Assembly (NCBI GenBank): GCA_028716025.1
Contig: JAQUQP010000001.1
Span: 4,228-68,227 of the forward strand
DNA: 64,000 nucleotides
From: a bacterium
GTDB taxonomy: Bacteria > UBA6262
Direction: 5' to 3'
Of the stretch, positions 16,893 through 25,992 are shown piece by piece. Position numbers and translations under genes: made by a program. Each line of letters begins with the position of its first letter. The stretch's first letter is position 1. The notes under the pieces are model-generated. The model worked only from the letters and a program-made list of their open reading frames with translations. It did not search any database and was not told the origin of the DNA.

Positions 16893-18077
16893 ATGAGGAA
16901 ACTAATTCTTGCCAGTTTACTCATGATGTTAGTATTAAAAGATTTGGCTGGAGCTGCGGATTGGCCAATGTTCCGTCAAAATGCCGGGCATACCGGTTAT
17001 ATAGAAGAACCCCTAGGAAAAATTTGGAGTTATCCTACTAGTAAAGAGATCGTATCCAGCCCGGCGGTTAAAGACGGGCTGGTTTTTTTTGGGGCTTATG
17101 ATAAACGGGTCTACGCACTGGATGCGAAAACCGGGGAAAAGAAATGGGATTTTGTGACCGGGGATAAGGTAAAATCTTCACCAGCAGTTAGTGATGACCT
17201 GGTATTTATCGGTGGTATGGATAAAAAATTATATGCGCTTAATGCTAAGACCGGGGAAAAAGTTTGGGAGTTCTTGACTGGCAAAAAGATCGAATCCAGC
17301 CCGGTGTCCGGGGAAATTAGCTTCCTGGAAGCGCCGCCGGCAGGCGACTCTGCCAATCCAGAAGATAAGATCGAGCCAAAAAAAGTGGCCGTAAAAATAG
17401 TTTTGATCGGTTCAACCGACGGTAAACTGTATTGCCTGAAAGCCGGGGACGGTGAAAAGATATGGGAGTTTAAGGCTAATGATGAAATATTTTCCACTCC
17501 CGCGCTGAATAACGGTGTTGTGTACCTGGCTACTGGCGGCGGACGGATCTATGCCATTGATGGCAGTAGCGGTAAAACTTTGTGGGAGAATAGGAAACTA
17601 AGCGGTAATTTCCTTGAATCTTCTCCTGCGGTTACCAGCGGATTGGTCTTCATCGGCTCTACCGGCAGCCGAATGTATGCCTTGAGCGCTGATAATGGGG
17701 ATAAAGTCTGGGAATTCGTGACTGAAGGCGGATATGTTTGTTCTTCTCCGGCGGTGATAAATGGCAAAGTATTTTTTGGAGCCAGTGACGCTAAAGTATA
17801 TTGCTTGGCTGCTTCCAGTGGTGAAAAGATCTGGGAGTATAAAGCTGAAAAAGTGATCTATGCTTCCTCTCCAGCAGTGATAAATAACGTGGTATATATA
17901 GGATCTACGGATAACCGTTTATATGCTTTGGACGCGTCTACTGGCACTAAATTATGGCAATTTACCTGCGCTAAACCGGTTAACTGTGCGCCTGCGGTTG
18001 TTGAAGATATAGTCTATTTTGGCAGTGAAGATGGCTTATTTTATGCCCTAAACGTAAAAGCAGGGATTAAGTACTAA
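16893..18077 (+). CDS. Secreted PQQ-type beta-propeller protein
   Basis: A 394-residue protein with a cleavable signal (ending near LAGAAD) and about eight blades with the repeat SSPAV..G.VF.GS.D...YALDA.TG.K.WEF. This is the PQQ-binding-like propeller also seen in BamB. No catalytic residues of alcohol dehydrogenases are evident and there is no lipobox, so it is a binding or assembly factor rather than an enzyme. SD GGAGGG. The next gene follows after 34 nt. Confidence 0.88.
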   Translation: MRKLILASLLMMLVLKDLAGAADWPMFRQNAGHTGYIEEPLGKIWSYPTSKEIVSSPAVKDGLVFFGAYDKRVYALDAKTGEKKWDFVTGDKVKSSPAVSDDLVFIGGMDKKLYALNAKTGEKVWEFLTGKKIESSPVSGEISFLEAPPAGDSANPEDKIEPKKVAVKIVLIGSTDGKLYCLKAGDGEKIWEFKANDEIFSTPALNNGVVYLATGGGRIYAIDGSSGKTLWENRKLSGNFLESSPAVTSGLVFIGSTGSRMYALSADNGDKVWEFVTEGGYVCSSPAVINGKVFFGASDAKVYCLAASSGEKIWEYKAEKVIYASSPAVINNVVYIGSTDNRLYALDASTGTKLWQFTCAKPVNCAPAVVEDIVYFGSEDGLFYALNVKAGIKY

Positions 18078-18111
18078 GTATGTTAGGTGTTCCACACTTA
18101 GAGGTCTACCC

Positions 18112-19866
18112 TTGAAAGTAACAGCCATCAAAGCCCTACTACAGTATCTGGAACAGGAGAGAGTGAAATATATATTCGGCATCCCTGGCGGACCGTTAAT
18201 GCCGTTGTATGATACTTTGTATGATACTCCGAATATTATTCCTATCCTGGCCAAACACGAAGAGGGTGCTGCCTTTATGGCGAACGGTTATGCTCGGGTC
18301 AGTGGCGAATTAGGTGTCTGCTGCGCTACTACCGGCCCGGGGACAACGAACTTATTCACAGGTACGGCAGTGTGTTATACTGATTCCGTACCTGTTTTAT
18401 TTATTACCGCCCAAGTCGCTACCGCTGCTTTTGGCAAGGGTGCCTTCCAGGAAACCACTACCCACACTATTAATGCCGTAGAAATGATGCGTTATGTTAC
18501 TAAATTCAGCGCGATGCCGGTCAATGAGCATAAAATACCTGAACTGATCCGGGAGGCTATTCGCAGCGCCCTGACCGGAGCCCCCGGTCCGGTCCATGTC
18601 AATATTCCCACTGACTTTATGACCAAGGAAATTAACCACGAACTGGTTCCCAATGATTCCTACCATGTCCGTAACCATTCCTTTGACCGTGTTGCCGTAA
18701 AAGAAGCAGCCCGTTATTTATTACAAGCTCAACGGCCGGCTATGTTGATCGGTAATGGTGTTAATATTGCTCGTGCGAACCAAGAAGTGCGCGATCTAGC
18801 CGAACGGTTAATAATTCCTGTGGCCACAACTCCCAAGGGTAAGAGCGCCTTTCCGGAAAACCATTTACTTTCTTTAGGGGTTTTTGGTTTTGGCGGTACG
18901 CCGTTAGCTGATAAATATTTATTAAGTGAAGATGTGGATGTCTTGTTATGTATAGGCACCAGTTTAGGGGAAGTATCTACCCATGCCTGGGACCAGCGCT
19001 TGAATCCCCGCCTAGCGTTGATCCAAATCGATATCGATGCCGAACAGCTGGGTAAGAACTATCCGATAACTGTAGGCATTACTGGAGATGCCAAAGCCGC
19101 TTTGGCGGAAATTTTATACCAGATAAACCGTGACCTGAAGTGGCTCACTTATACACCTCGTATCAGCGCCAAAGACATTTACTTTTTCAAAAAGCAATAT
19201 CAAACATTCATTAATGAAGAGAAAATGTATGCAGAAGATATACCGCTTAAACCACAACGTCTGATTAAAGACCTCCGCGATAGTTTACCCATTGATGCCA
19301 TTGTCTTTTGTGATATTGGTAACCATTTAGCCTGGGCCATTCATTATTTCCAAACATATTTGCCTCAGACCTTTTTCCATAATTTTGATTTTGGGGCTAT
19401 GGGTTATGCCACTGCCGCGGCTATCGGCGGCAAGCTGGCCGCCCCCAACCGGCCGGTAATTTCAATAATCGGTGATGGCTGTTTTGCCATGAATGGCATG
19501 GAAGTAGCGACTGCGGTTAATTATAATATTCCGGTCATCTGGATCGTTTTTAATGATGCCCGGTTGGGCATGGTCTATCATGGGCAGCAGCTCCAATTCA
19601 AGGAACGGTACCTGGCTTCCACTTTCCAACGGATGGATATTTCCAGGATCGCGGAAAGTCTCGGGGCCCAGGGTATTAAAGTAGAACGACCGGGAGAATT
19701 AAAACAAATCATGCCGCAGGTGTTATCAGCTAAAAAACCAACCGTAATTGATTGCACTATAGATGCTGACGAAATCCCGCCGATACAATCGCGGATACAG
19801 GCGCTTAACCGTTTCTTTGGTCGCGCACCCATTGGAGAGAAGATTCATGGCAAAAAAGATTTTTAG
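18112..19866 (+). CDS. Acetolactate-synthase-like thiamin diphosphate enzyme
   Basis: A 584-residue ThDP enzyme with the three domains of the ALS/POX family. The catalytic glutamate lies in KHEEGAAFMANGYAR (near residue 47); the central domain carries GNGVN; the C-terminal ThDP motif begins at IIGDGCFAMNG and ends at WIVFNDARLG. The family makes acetolactate or acts on other 2-oxo acids. No small regulatory subunit or ilv gene is adjacent. TTG start with SD AGAGGT. It overlaps the downstream histidine kinase by 20 nt, an unusual pairing for a biosynthetic ALS. Confidence 0.85.
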   Translation: MKVTAIKALLQYLEQERVKYIFGIPGGPLMPLYDTLYDTPNIIPILAKHEEGAAFMANGYARVSGELGVCCATTGPGTTNLFTGTAVCYTDSVPVLFITAQVATAAFGKGAFQETTTHTINAVEMMRYVTKFSAMPVNEHKIPELIREAIRSALTGAPGPVHVNIPTDFMTKEINHELVPNDSYHVRNHSFDRVAVKEAARYLLQAQRPAMLIGNGVNIARANQEVRDLAERLIIPVATTPKGKSAFPENHLLSLGVFGFGGTPLADKYLLSEDVDVLLCIGTSLGEVSTHAWDQRLNPRLALIQIDIDAEQLGKNYPITVGITGDAKAALAEILYQINRDLKWLTYTPRISAKDIYFFKKQYQTFINEEKMYAEDIPLKPQRLIKDLRDSLPIDAIVFCDIGNHLAWAIHYFQTYLPQTFFHNFDFGAMGYATAAAIGGKLAAPNRPVISIIGDGCFAMNGMEVATAVNYNIPVIWIVFNDARLGMVYHGQQLQFKERYLASTFQRMDISRIAESLGAQGIKVERPGELKQIMPQVLSAKKPTVIDCTIDADEIPPIQSRIQALNRFFGRAPIGEKIHGKKDF

Positions 19867-21505
19867 GTTAAAGTCTTTGTTTGAGAAGATAATACTTGGC
19901 TTGAGCCCGGTGTTGGTAGCGGCTTTAGTATTAATGGGCATATTGAATTATGACGTTGCCAAAAGTTTTATTTTCTTGTCTAGCGGCAATATATACCCGG
20001 CTGTTCCTGTAAAACTGCTGGTAATGGCATCAATCCTGGCTATATCCAGCATTACTATTATCGGGATGTTCATTATTACCCGCGTGATCCTAAAACCCTT
20101 GTATGACCTGCTCCGGAATATCCAGTTGATCAAACAAGGTATTCCCGAACCCTTGATCGAGATCAAGTCTCATGATGAGATCCGGAGAATTGCCAATACC
20201 CTTAATGAAATGACGGCTGAATTAAAACAAAATATCAGCAAACTGCAGCAAAAAATGGACCATATCGCGGCCCTCCACGAACTAAGCGAAGCCTCTTCCA
20301 AGCGTCTGGATGAAGAAAAAATACTGCGTATCGCTTTGTCTACAGGTATTAAAGGACTGGGTTTTGAGCGGGGTGTTCTATATATGGCCAATTACGAAGA
20401 GCAGGTGATCGAAGGATGCCTGAGCGTGGGCATGACTGATTTTGTCAGTGAGCGGGAAATACAAAAACGGCGCGTACCTTTATATGGGCCCGATATTCTC
20501 AGTGATGTGATCAGGCATAACCGCTCGTATAATATAGTTGATCCGGCTCATGATGTACGCTGTAACCGGCAATTTATGAGCGAAACCAAGACTAAAGCGT
20601 TTTGTCTGGTCCCGATCAGAACCAGTGAAAAAATAATCGGAATTTTTTCGGCAGATAATTATTTTAGTTCGCATCCGATCAGTGATGAACAGGTAGGCAA
20701 TTTGGCGACTTTTGCCAATACCGCCGGCTTAGCGGTGGAAAATGTTCGTCTTTATAACGAACTGCAAACCAGATATGAGGAATTAAAAATACTGGATAAA
20801 CTAAAGGCTAATTTTGTAGCTAACGTGACTCATGAATTAAGAACCCCGCTTACTCCGGTCAAAGGGTATGTGGATGCCCTGGTAGACGGTACTCTGGGCT
20901 ATCTGCCGGAAGAGCAATTAAAAGCTCTGAATATAGTCAGGGAAAATGTCAATACTGTTATTAGCCGGGTCAATCAGTTGGTTGATTTTGCCCTTGTTGA
21001 GCAGAAAGAACTCAAAAGTGAATTACAACCGTTTGACCTGGTCAAAGTGATTCAGATATGCGCTGACAAGATCGAAACTGAAGCCGAGGAAAAAGGATTG
21101 AAGTTTTACCGCTTCTTGCCGGAAAGCCTGCCGGAAGTGAACGGTGATCCGGAGCAGATCGAAAAAGTATTGAACAGCCTGTTGCACAATGCCGTCAAAT
21201 TTACGCTGGAAGGGTATATCGCGCTTAAAGTGCAGCGTAAAGATAACCTGGCCATGATCGAGATCACGGATACGGGTATCGGTATCCCCGGAGAGGAAAC
21301 CGACAAGATTTTTGAGAAGTTTTATCAAGTGGACGGTAGTACCGCTCGTAAGCACGGAGGCCTGGGTATCGGCTTATCACTGGTTAAAGGTATTTTAGAA
21401 GAGCATAATTCCAGCGTCGAAGTTAGTTCGAAAGTGGGAGAAGGATCCACCTTCGTTTTCACCTTACCTATCGCCGCCAATGTCACAGATCAAAAAGCGC
21501 AATAG
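19847..21505 (+). CDS. Sensor histidine kinase (HAMP-GAF-HisKA-HATPase)
   Basis: A 552-residue kinase: two membrane helices (about 15-40 and 60-85) with a short extracytoplasmic loop, a HAMP linker, a GAF domain, H-box VTHELRTPLTPVKGY, and N, G1, F and G2 boxes (LLHNAVKFT, DTGIGIPGEE, KHGGLGIGLSLV). With no large periplasmic domain, sensing is probably cytoplasmic via GAF. ATG 19847 is preferred because GGAGAGAAG precedes it. No response regulator lies nearby. Confidence 0.9.
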   Translation: MAKKIFRLKSLFEKIILGLSPVLVAALVLMGILNYDVAKSFIFLSSGNIYPAVPVKLLVMASILAISSITIIGMFIITRVILKPLYDLLRNIQLIKQGIPEPLIEIKSHDEIRRIANTLNEMTAELKQNISKLQQKMDHIAALHELSEASSKRLDEEKILRIALSTGIKGLGFERGVLYMANYEEQVIEGCLSVGMTDFVSEREIQKRRVPLYGPDILSDVIRHNRSYNIVDPAHDVRCNRQFMSETKTKAFCLVPIRTSEKIIGIFSADNYFSSHPISDEQVGNLATFANTAGLAVENVRLYNELQTRYEELKILDKLKANFVANVTHELRTPLTPVKGYVDALVDGTLGYLPEEQLKALNIVRENVNTVISRVNQLVDFALVEQKELKSELQPFDLVKVIQICADKIETEAEEKGLKFYRFLPESLPEVNGDPEQIEKVLNSLLHNAVKFTLEGYIALKVQRKDNLAMIEITDTGIGIPGEETDKIFEKFYQVDGSTARKHGGLGIGLSLVKGILEEHNSSVEVSSKVGEGSTFVFTLPIAANVTDQKAQ

Positions 21506-21523
21506 CGGCCTGAAATATTTAGC

Positions 21524-21552
21524 TTGACAAAATACATTTTGTATGATATTGT
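21524..21552 (+). promoter_or_regulatory. Sigma70-like promoter of a predicted small RNA
   Basis: -35 TTGACA (21524-21529), 17-bp spacer, -10 TATTGT (21547-21552). Predicted +1 near 21559. Confidence 0.7.
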
Positions 21553-21558
21553 TTAGTT

Positions 21559-21637
21559 GTGAAAACCAAATAAGATTAATTATCTGCTCCCAGGAGGTCT
21601 CTCCGTGGCTTTCCTCCTTAAGGGAGCAGATTTTTTT
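21559..21637 (+). ncRNA. Predicted small RNA of about 79 nt ending in a terminator
   Basis: After the promoter comes a short leader, then a strong hairpin: outer stem ATCTGCTCCC (21582-21591) with GGGAGCAGAT (21622-21631), inner stem AGGAGG (21592-21597) with CCTCCT (21613-21618), 15-nt loop, and a TTTTTTT tail. The inner stem is a Shine-Dalgarno paired with an anti-SD. It matches no RNA family that I recognise. Alternative: a 13-codon ORF from GTG 21605 uses the internal AGGAGG, so this could be a short attenuated leader. Confidence 0.6.
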
Positions 21638-21670
21638 ATTAGGTAGCAGAGCCCAAGGGTCCGGTTATCC

Positions 21671-21914
21671 ATATTTATTTATATTTGCGGGAAATATTTT
21701 TTCCTGATTCAAGGCACGAGGAGTACCAGCCCGCCAAAACACGTAGGCGGGTAAACGAAGAGCAACAACGAAACAGGGGAAAAGAGCCCCGCCCGTAAGG
21801 AAGGATGTCTTTGGCCGACACTGCGTCGCTCCTCCTTGACGTATCTTTAGATACGCCAGCGTCGCCGCTTCTTGTATTCGACACAAACCCATTTCTTCAA
21901 ATATTAATAAATAT
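21671..21914. mobile_element. MITE-like palindromic element, copy A (non-coding)
   Basis: A 244-bp element bounded by 17-bp inverted repeats with one mismatch (ATATTTATTTATATTTG at 21671-21687; complement at 21898-21914). The inside holds hairpins CCCGCC/GGCGGG (21730, 21746), GGGG/CCCC and CGTATC/GATACG (21840, 21850), plus the block TCTTTGGCCGAC (21808-21819). The order of blocks matches 35159-35429. It encodes no supported protein. It fills the gap between the small RNA and the GH57-like gene. Confidence 0.7.
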
Positions 21915-21937
21915 AGACAATTTGACCCTCAAATCTC

Positions 21938-21966
21938 TTGCAAAAAATCGCACAACGTTGTAAAAT
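21938..21966 (+). promoter_or_regulatory. Sigma70-like promoter of the GH57-like gene, predicted leaderless
   Basis: -35 TTGCAA (21938-21943), 17-bp spacer, -10 TAAAAT (21961-21966), then nine bases to ATG 21976 and no SD. The predicted leader is 0-3 nt. Confidence 0.6.
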
Positions 21967-21975
21967 ATTCCCATC

Positions 21976-23793
21976 ATGAAAAATGTCTATGTCGTCCTGG
22001 GATTTCACGCCCATGAAGCGAGTAAAGAAATAGGCAATCAGATCTTACAGGAAGCGGTTGACCCGGATATCAAGAAGTCGCTTCCTTTTGATAATGTTTT
22101 GGCGAAGAATGGTCCTTTGGTGCGGGATACATTCCTGGCCTTGATCCAGCTTTCCAAAAATTTTAATGTTCCCATCTGTCTCGCCGCTTCCAACGAGATC
22201 CTGATCCAGTTGCGCAATGTTGCTCCTGAAACATTTACCAAACTACGCGAAGCTTATCAGGACCGTTCCATTTACCCCATTTTAAATTTTGCCTATGAAT
22301 CGCATATCCTTTTTACCAGCCCTGAAGAAGTAGCTGACGAAGTGCGCATGAATACTGAATTCATTGAAGATGTATTGGAAGTTTCGCTGGCCCGCTACGT
22401 GAAGCATAAAGGGGTATTTCCGCCGGAATGTTCCATAGACGGCAAAAAAACCAATGCTTTTGTGCAAGCCGGTTTGGAATATGTTCTGGCACCGCACCTG
22501 GAGGACCAGTTTTTTAATTTCACCGTAACCCCGCCTGGGAACGTGGGATTCACACCGTTGCAGTTTGAAAATGGGGTAGTAGTTTTTCCCCGTAACCATA
22601 AGGTTTCAGAAGGTTTATGGCAGGTACTAACCAGACTGAAACCGAAATGGGCTGCCCAACAGGGATACTTACTCGGTGAATATCCGGTATTTACCGAAGA
22701 ATATATCAATGGCCAATATTTAAAGTTTCCGCTCAGCCTGCAGGAAGCTATCGACGAATATACGAAAATATTGCGGCAGGTAGTGACTGATGTGCCTGAT
22801 AACGGAGTGATCTTTTCCATGCAGAAGCTGGATATGCTGAACTTCGGCGAATGGGCTTTAGGGATCATCGGTGCCGCCTGGATGAATGTGATATCCGATA
22901 ATATGGCGCAGATCAGGTTTGTCACTCCTGATACTATTCTGGAAGAAAAGCAGAGATCGACATTTCCCAAGATCAAATTTGATGAGATCAGTTGGTTCCC
23001 GGAGAACCGGGTGATCGTTAATATTGACGGACAGTATCCGCCGTTGGGCGTAGCCGAATATAATGGTTATAAAGTAGGCGAGAAAATATGGAAAAGATGG
23101 CCTTTTATTTTCTGGGAACCAGGCCGGCAGGTGACTACAATTATACATTCTTTGTATAATTCATACGGTCATAAAGCCACTTCCAAGCTTAAAGTTAGGG
23201 AAATGCTGCAACAGAACATGATGACAGTAGATATAGAAGAACAATACGCGTTGCATTTACGGATGATTAAGAGGGCTAGTAACTGGACCCCGACACTGGA
23301 TGAAGATCTGCTGCGCGAGGTTTTCTTGCACGCTTATTACATCTTAAGGCGCATGTCCTTGGCTAATCTTGATCCATCCCGTTTCCAGCGTATTTCTGAT
23401 GAAACTCTAACCGGATTGGACGCAACCCTGGATATTCTCCTGGGACAAAGGATCTCTTTGCTGCAATCTAATATCAAAAAAATGGAACAGACCAAGATGG
23501 TCTCATACCCCCTGGCGTATACTTACCTGAACGGGGCTTCAGTCTGGAAAGACAAGGCTTCATTTGCCTTGAGAAATGCTCAAAACCTGAACCGGGCCGG
23601 GAAAAATATCAAAGACCTGGTAACCCAGCTTAGTGATTGCTGTAAAGCTGTTTCCTTGTGCTTGGATAGCGTTAAACATACGACCAAGGACCTGCCGGAA
23701 AAAGAATTTGTGTATACAGAAATGTATAAACAGCTATATAAAACATTCCCGCCGAAACTGCATGCCTCTCTGGATATGCTATTGTTTAAATAA
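21976..23793 (+). CDS. GH57-like glycoside hydrolase family protein
   Basis: A 605-residue protein with an N-terminal barrel resembling family 57 (N-terminal GFHAHEAS, then KGVFPPECSID near residue 150, where the glutamate occupies the position of the GH57 nucleophile) and a helical C-terminus. GH57 enzymes act on alpha-glucans or transfer glucan branches. The general acid aspartate could not be pinned down, and no glycogen gene lies nearby, so activity is unproven. The start rests on a promoter immediately upstream rather than an RBS. Confidence 0.7.
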   Translation: MKNVYVVLGFHAHEASKEIGNQILQEAVDPDIKKSLPFDNVLAKNGPLVRDTFLALIQLSKNFNVPICLAASNEILIQLRNVAPETFTKLREAYQDRSIYPILNFAYESHILFTSPEEVADEVRMNTEFIEDVLEVSLARYVKHKGVFPPECSIDGKKTNAFVQAGLEYVLAPHLEDQFFNFTVTPPGNVGFTPLQFENGVVVFPRNHKVSEGLWQVLTRLKPKWAAQQGYLLGEYPVFTEEYINGQYLKFPLSLQEAIDEYTKILRQVVTDVPDNGVIFSMQKLDMLNFGEWALGIIGAAWMNVISDNMAQIRFVTPDTILEEKQRSTFPKIKFDEISWFPENRVIVNIDGQYPPLGVAEYNGYKVGEKIWKRWPFIFWEPGRQVTTIIHSLYNSYGHKATSKLKVREMLQQNMMTVDIEEQYALHLRMIKRASNWTPTLDEDLLREVFLHAYYILRRMSLANLDPSRFQRISDETLTGLDATLDILLGQRISLLQSNIKKMEQTKMVSYPLAYTYLNGASVWKDKASFALRNAQNLNRAGKNIKDLVTQLSDCCKAVSLCLDSVKHTTKDLPEKEFVYTEMYKQLYKTFPPKLHASLDMLLFK

Positions 23794-23826
23794 AAAACTG
23801 ATGGTGCTTGCGCGCTTGAGGAGCAT

Positions 23827-25992
23827 ATGGACACCAACATAAACCAGCCTAAAAAGCCCCCGGTACCCATTGATCTGATCAGCGATCTTTTACTGGACTT
23901 GCAAGCCACTTTAAAAGCCTTTCGTTTGTATCCTTTACAACATCCACTCCTGATAAATTCTGTCGAAAAGCTTAAAAAAGCTATCAACCAGTTTTTTAGC
24001 AACGTTGATATTTTACGTTTTCGCCTGAAACGACAATATATTTTTGTCAGCGGGCAAATGATCAATAAGGGTGATGAAATCTTGGAGAACCTGTCCCTGC
24101 AAATTTATCGGTTGGGCATTAGGGAGTTGACCTTTAGTAAGGGATTAGGAGACGATGAATTGCTTAAGTTCCTGCAATTCCTGAATACCGATCCCGCCCA
24201 GATCGCGGAAAAAGAGGGCAGTGAAGCATTTTGGGAAACGGAACATTTTACCTCTATTAAGATTAATGAAACCTTGCAACAGGAAGTCTTCCGTCTGGGC
24301 GCGTACGGTGCGGATCAGGATAAAAAATCAGGATTGGGTAATAACTTGAGCACAGTAGTTTTGCTCGCTGATTTTTTAGGTGGACAGGAGAAAAATCTGC
24401 CGCGCGAAGCTTACCAGCTATTAGGGGAATTAATGTCCAAGCCGGCCAATTTATCCGGTATGCTTGAAGCCTTGGCCCGTATCGAAAACGGGGAGCAAGG
24501 TGGAACATCAGAGCGGGAGTATATAATTAAGGCTTTTGGTAAGTTGGTAAATTTGGTACAACAACAACCCATCGAGCAGCAAAAAAATTATTACCGGCAA
24601 TTAGCCCAGAGTATCACTGCTTTTAATCCCGAGACCAAGCGGATTGTTCTTGAGCATATTGCCGCCGCGGCAAAAAACGATCCGGCCTACGGTAACCTGC
24701 TGGCCGAAATAGCGGTTAATGATCTGGCCCCGCTCTTACAGGAAAAAATGAATTCCGGTAGTACTCCCGAAGAGATAACCGCTCTGATCAACGGTTTGCC
24801 CATGAGTAAACATAATAAGAATTCTCTTTTTAAAGAATTGAAAATAGCGAATGAACTGGAACTGGCTGAAAAGCCGGTTCAACCACAACCAGTAAAACAG
24901 CAACAAGTAGCCCTTAGCCCGGCGGAGGTTACGGAAATACAATATCAACTGCCGCCGGATATTAATAATATATTGGCTGACCTAAGTCATTATACGGAGC
25001 AGGAAATTAACGAAATTGATAAGCTTTCCCAGATCAATACCCCATCTCAGAGGGAAGAAACTTTCCTCCAGGTGATGACCGAGTTATTAAGGATCGAGCT
25101 CGATCCGGAAAAGCATCAAGTATTGGCCTTATTATATGAAAACAGGGTTAAAGCGCATCTGGATAGAAATGCTTTTGACTGGGCCGTGAAGTACTTGAAT
25201 ATAGTGCGGGACCTCTGTCAGGATCCATCTTTGTCGGTAGAAAGCCGAACCCTGATCCGGCAATTATTACTAAACTTGGGAGCTAGGGAAATTGCCCAAA
25301 AACTGGTCTATACTATCAGGACTATAGAAAAAGATGATATAGCGCATGTGCTAATCCGTGATTACTTGACTATGTTGCCCGGAGAAAGTACACCCTATCT
25401 GCTCGAATTACTGGGAGCAGAGGAGATGCTGGCGGTCAGACGGTTACTGTGTCAGGTGATTAGTGAAGTGAGCAAGGACAATATGGAATATTTATGGGAA
25501 AAATTGTCTGATCCAGACTGGCATCTGGTCCGCAATATTGTGCTTATCTTGGGGCTCATTAATGATGAGCGCAGTCTCGGACGACTTTGCGAACTATTGG
25601 GACATGAAAATTCACGGGTCCGGGTGGAAGTGATCAAAAGCCTTGGCTTAAGCGGTAATCCTCGGGTTTTTAATTATCTCCTGCAAGGACTGCATGACCG
25701 GGATGTGCAAGTAAGAAATGTGACGGTGGAATGGTTAGGTAATATGCAGGATAGGCGGGCTATACCGGTACTCTTGAAAATAGTAAAAAAATTCGATCCA
25801 TTCGGTCTGTCTGCCAGCTTGAAAAGAGAAGCTATCCAATCGCTGGGCTTGTTAAAAGCCCGGGAAGCAGAATTTTTCCTGGAAAAGTTATTTCACCGGA
25901 AATGGGTTGGCTTTATCGGTCCCAGGAAGACTTTACTGCCGGAAGTGGAAAAAGCTTTGGAGCAGATCAAGGGTAAGGAAAAAAATGACTGA
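23827..25992 (+). CDS. HEAT-repeat protein with N-terminal YP-x-x-HP domain
   Basis: A 721-residue soluble protein. Residues about 20-150 form a domain with RLYPLQHPLL, FVSGQ and IRELTFSKGLGDDELLKFLQFL. The same pattern opens the next gene's product. A long helical middle follows, then C-terminal HEAT repeats (about residues 545-690: VRRLLCQVISE, SDPDWHLVRNIVLILG, ENSRVRVEVIKSLG). No enzyme motif. SD GAGGAG. It overlaps the HD-GYP gene by 8 nt, so the two are probably made together. Confidence 0.75.
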   Translation: MDTNINQPKKPPVPIDLISDLLLDLQATLKAFRLYPLQHPLLINSVEKLKKAINQFFSNVDILRFRLKRQYIFVSGQMINKGDEILENLSLQIYRLGIRELTFSKGLGDDELLKFLQFLNTDPAQIAEKEGSEAFWETEHFTSIKINETLQQEVFRLGAYGADQDKKSGLGNNLSTVVLLADFLGGQEKNLPREAYQLLGELMSKPANLSGMLEALARIENGEQGGTSEREYIIKAFGKLVNLVQQQPIEQQKNYYRQLAQSITAFNPETKRIVLEHIAAAAKNDPAYGNLLAEIAVNDLAPLLQEKMNSGSTPEEITALINGLPMSKHNKNSLFKELKIANELELAEKPVQPQPVKQQQVALSPAEVTEIQYQLPPDINNILADLSHYTEQEINEIDKLSQINTPSQREETFLQVMTELLRIELDPEKHQVLALLYENRVKAHLDRNAFDWAVKYLNIVRDLCQDPSLSVESRTLIRQLLLNLGAREIAQKLVYTIRTIEKDDIAHVLIRDYLTMLPGESTPYLLELLGAEEMLAVRRLLCQVISEVSKDNMEYLWEKLSDPDWHLVRNIVLILGLINDERSLGRLCELLGHENSRVRVEVIKSLGLSGNPRVFNYLLQGLHDRDVQVRNVTVEWLGNMQDRRAIPVLLKIVKKFDPFGLSASLKREAIQSLGLLKAREAEFFLEKLFHRKWVGFIGPRKTLLPEVEKALEQIKGKEKND

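Noticed and set aside
21615..21640. SRP RNA or another known housekeeping RNA
   Set aside because: The GGAA tetraloop and AGCAGCC features of SRP RNA are missing; only a generic hairpin and T-run are present.
21592..21643. 13-codon ORF inside the small RNA hairpin (GTG 21605)
   Set aside because: An SD is present, but it and the ORF lie within a strong terminator stem; kept only as an alternative reading.
22395..22976. 193-codon open frame antisense to the GH57-like gene
   Set aside because: It lies wholly inside a well-supported gene on the other strand and has no promoter or RBS.
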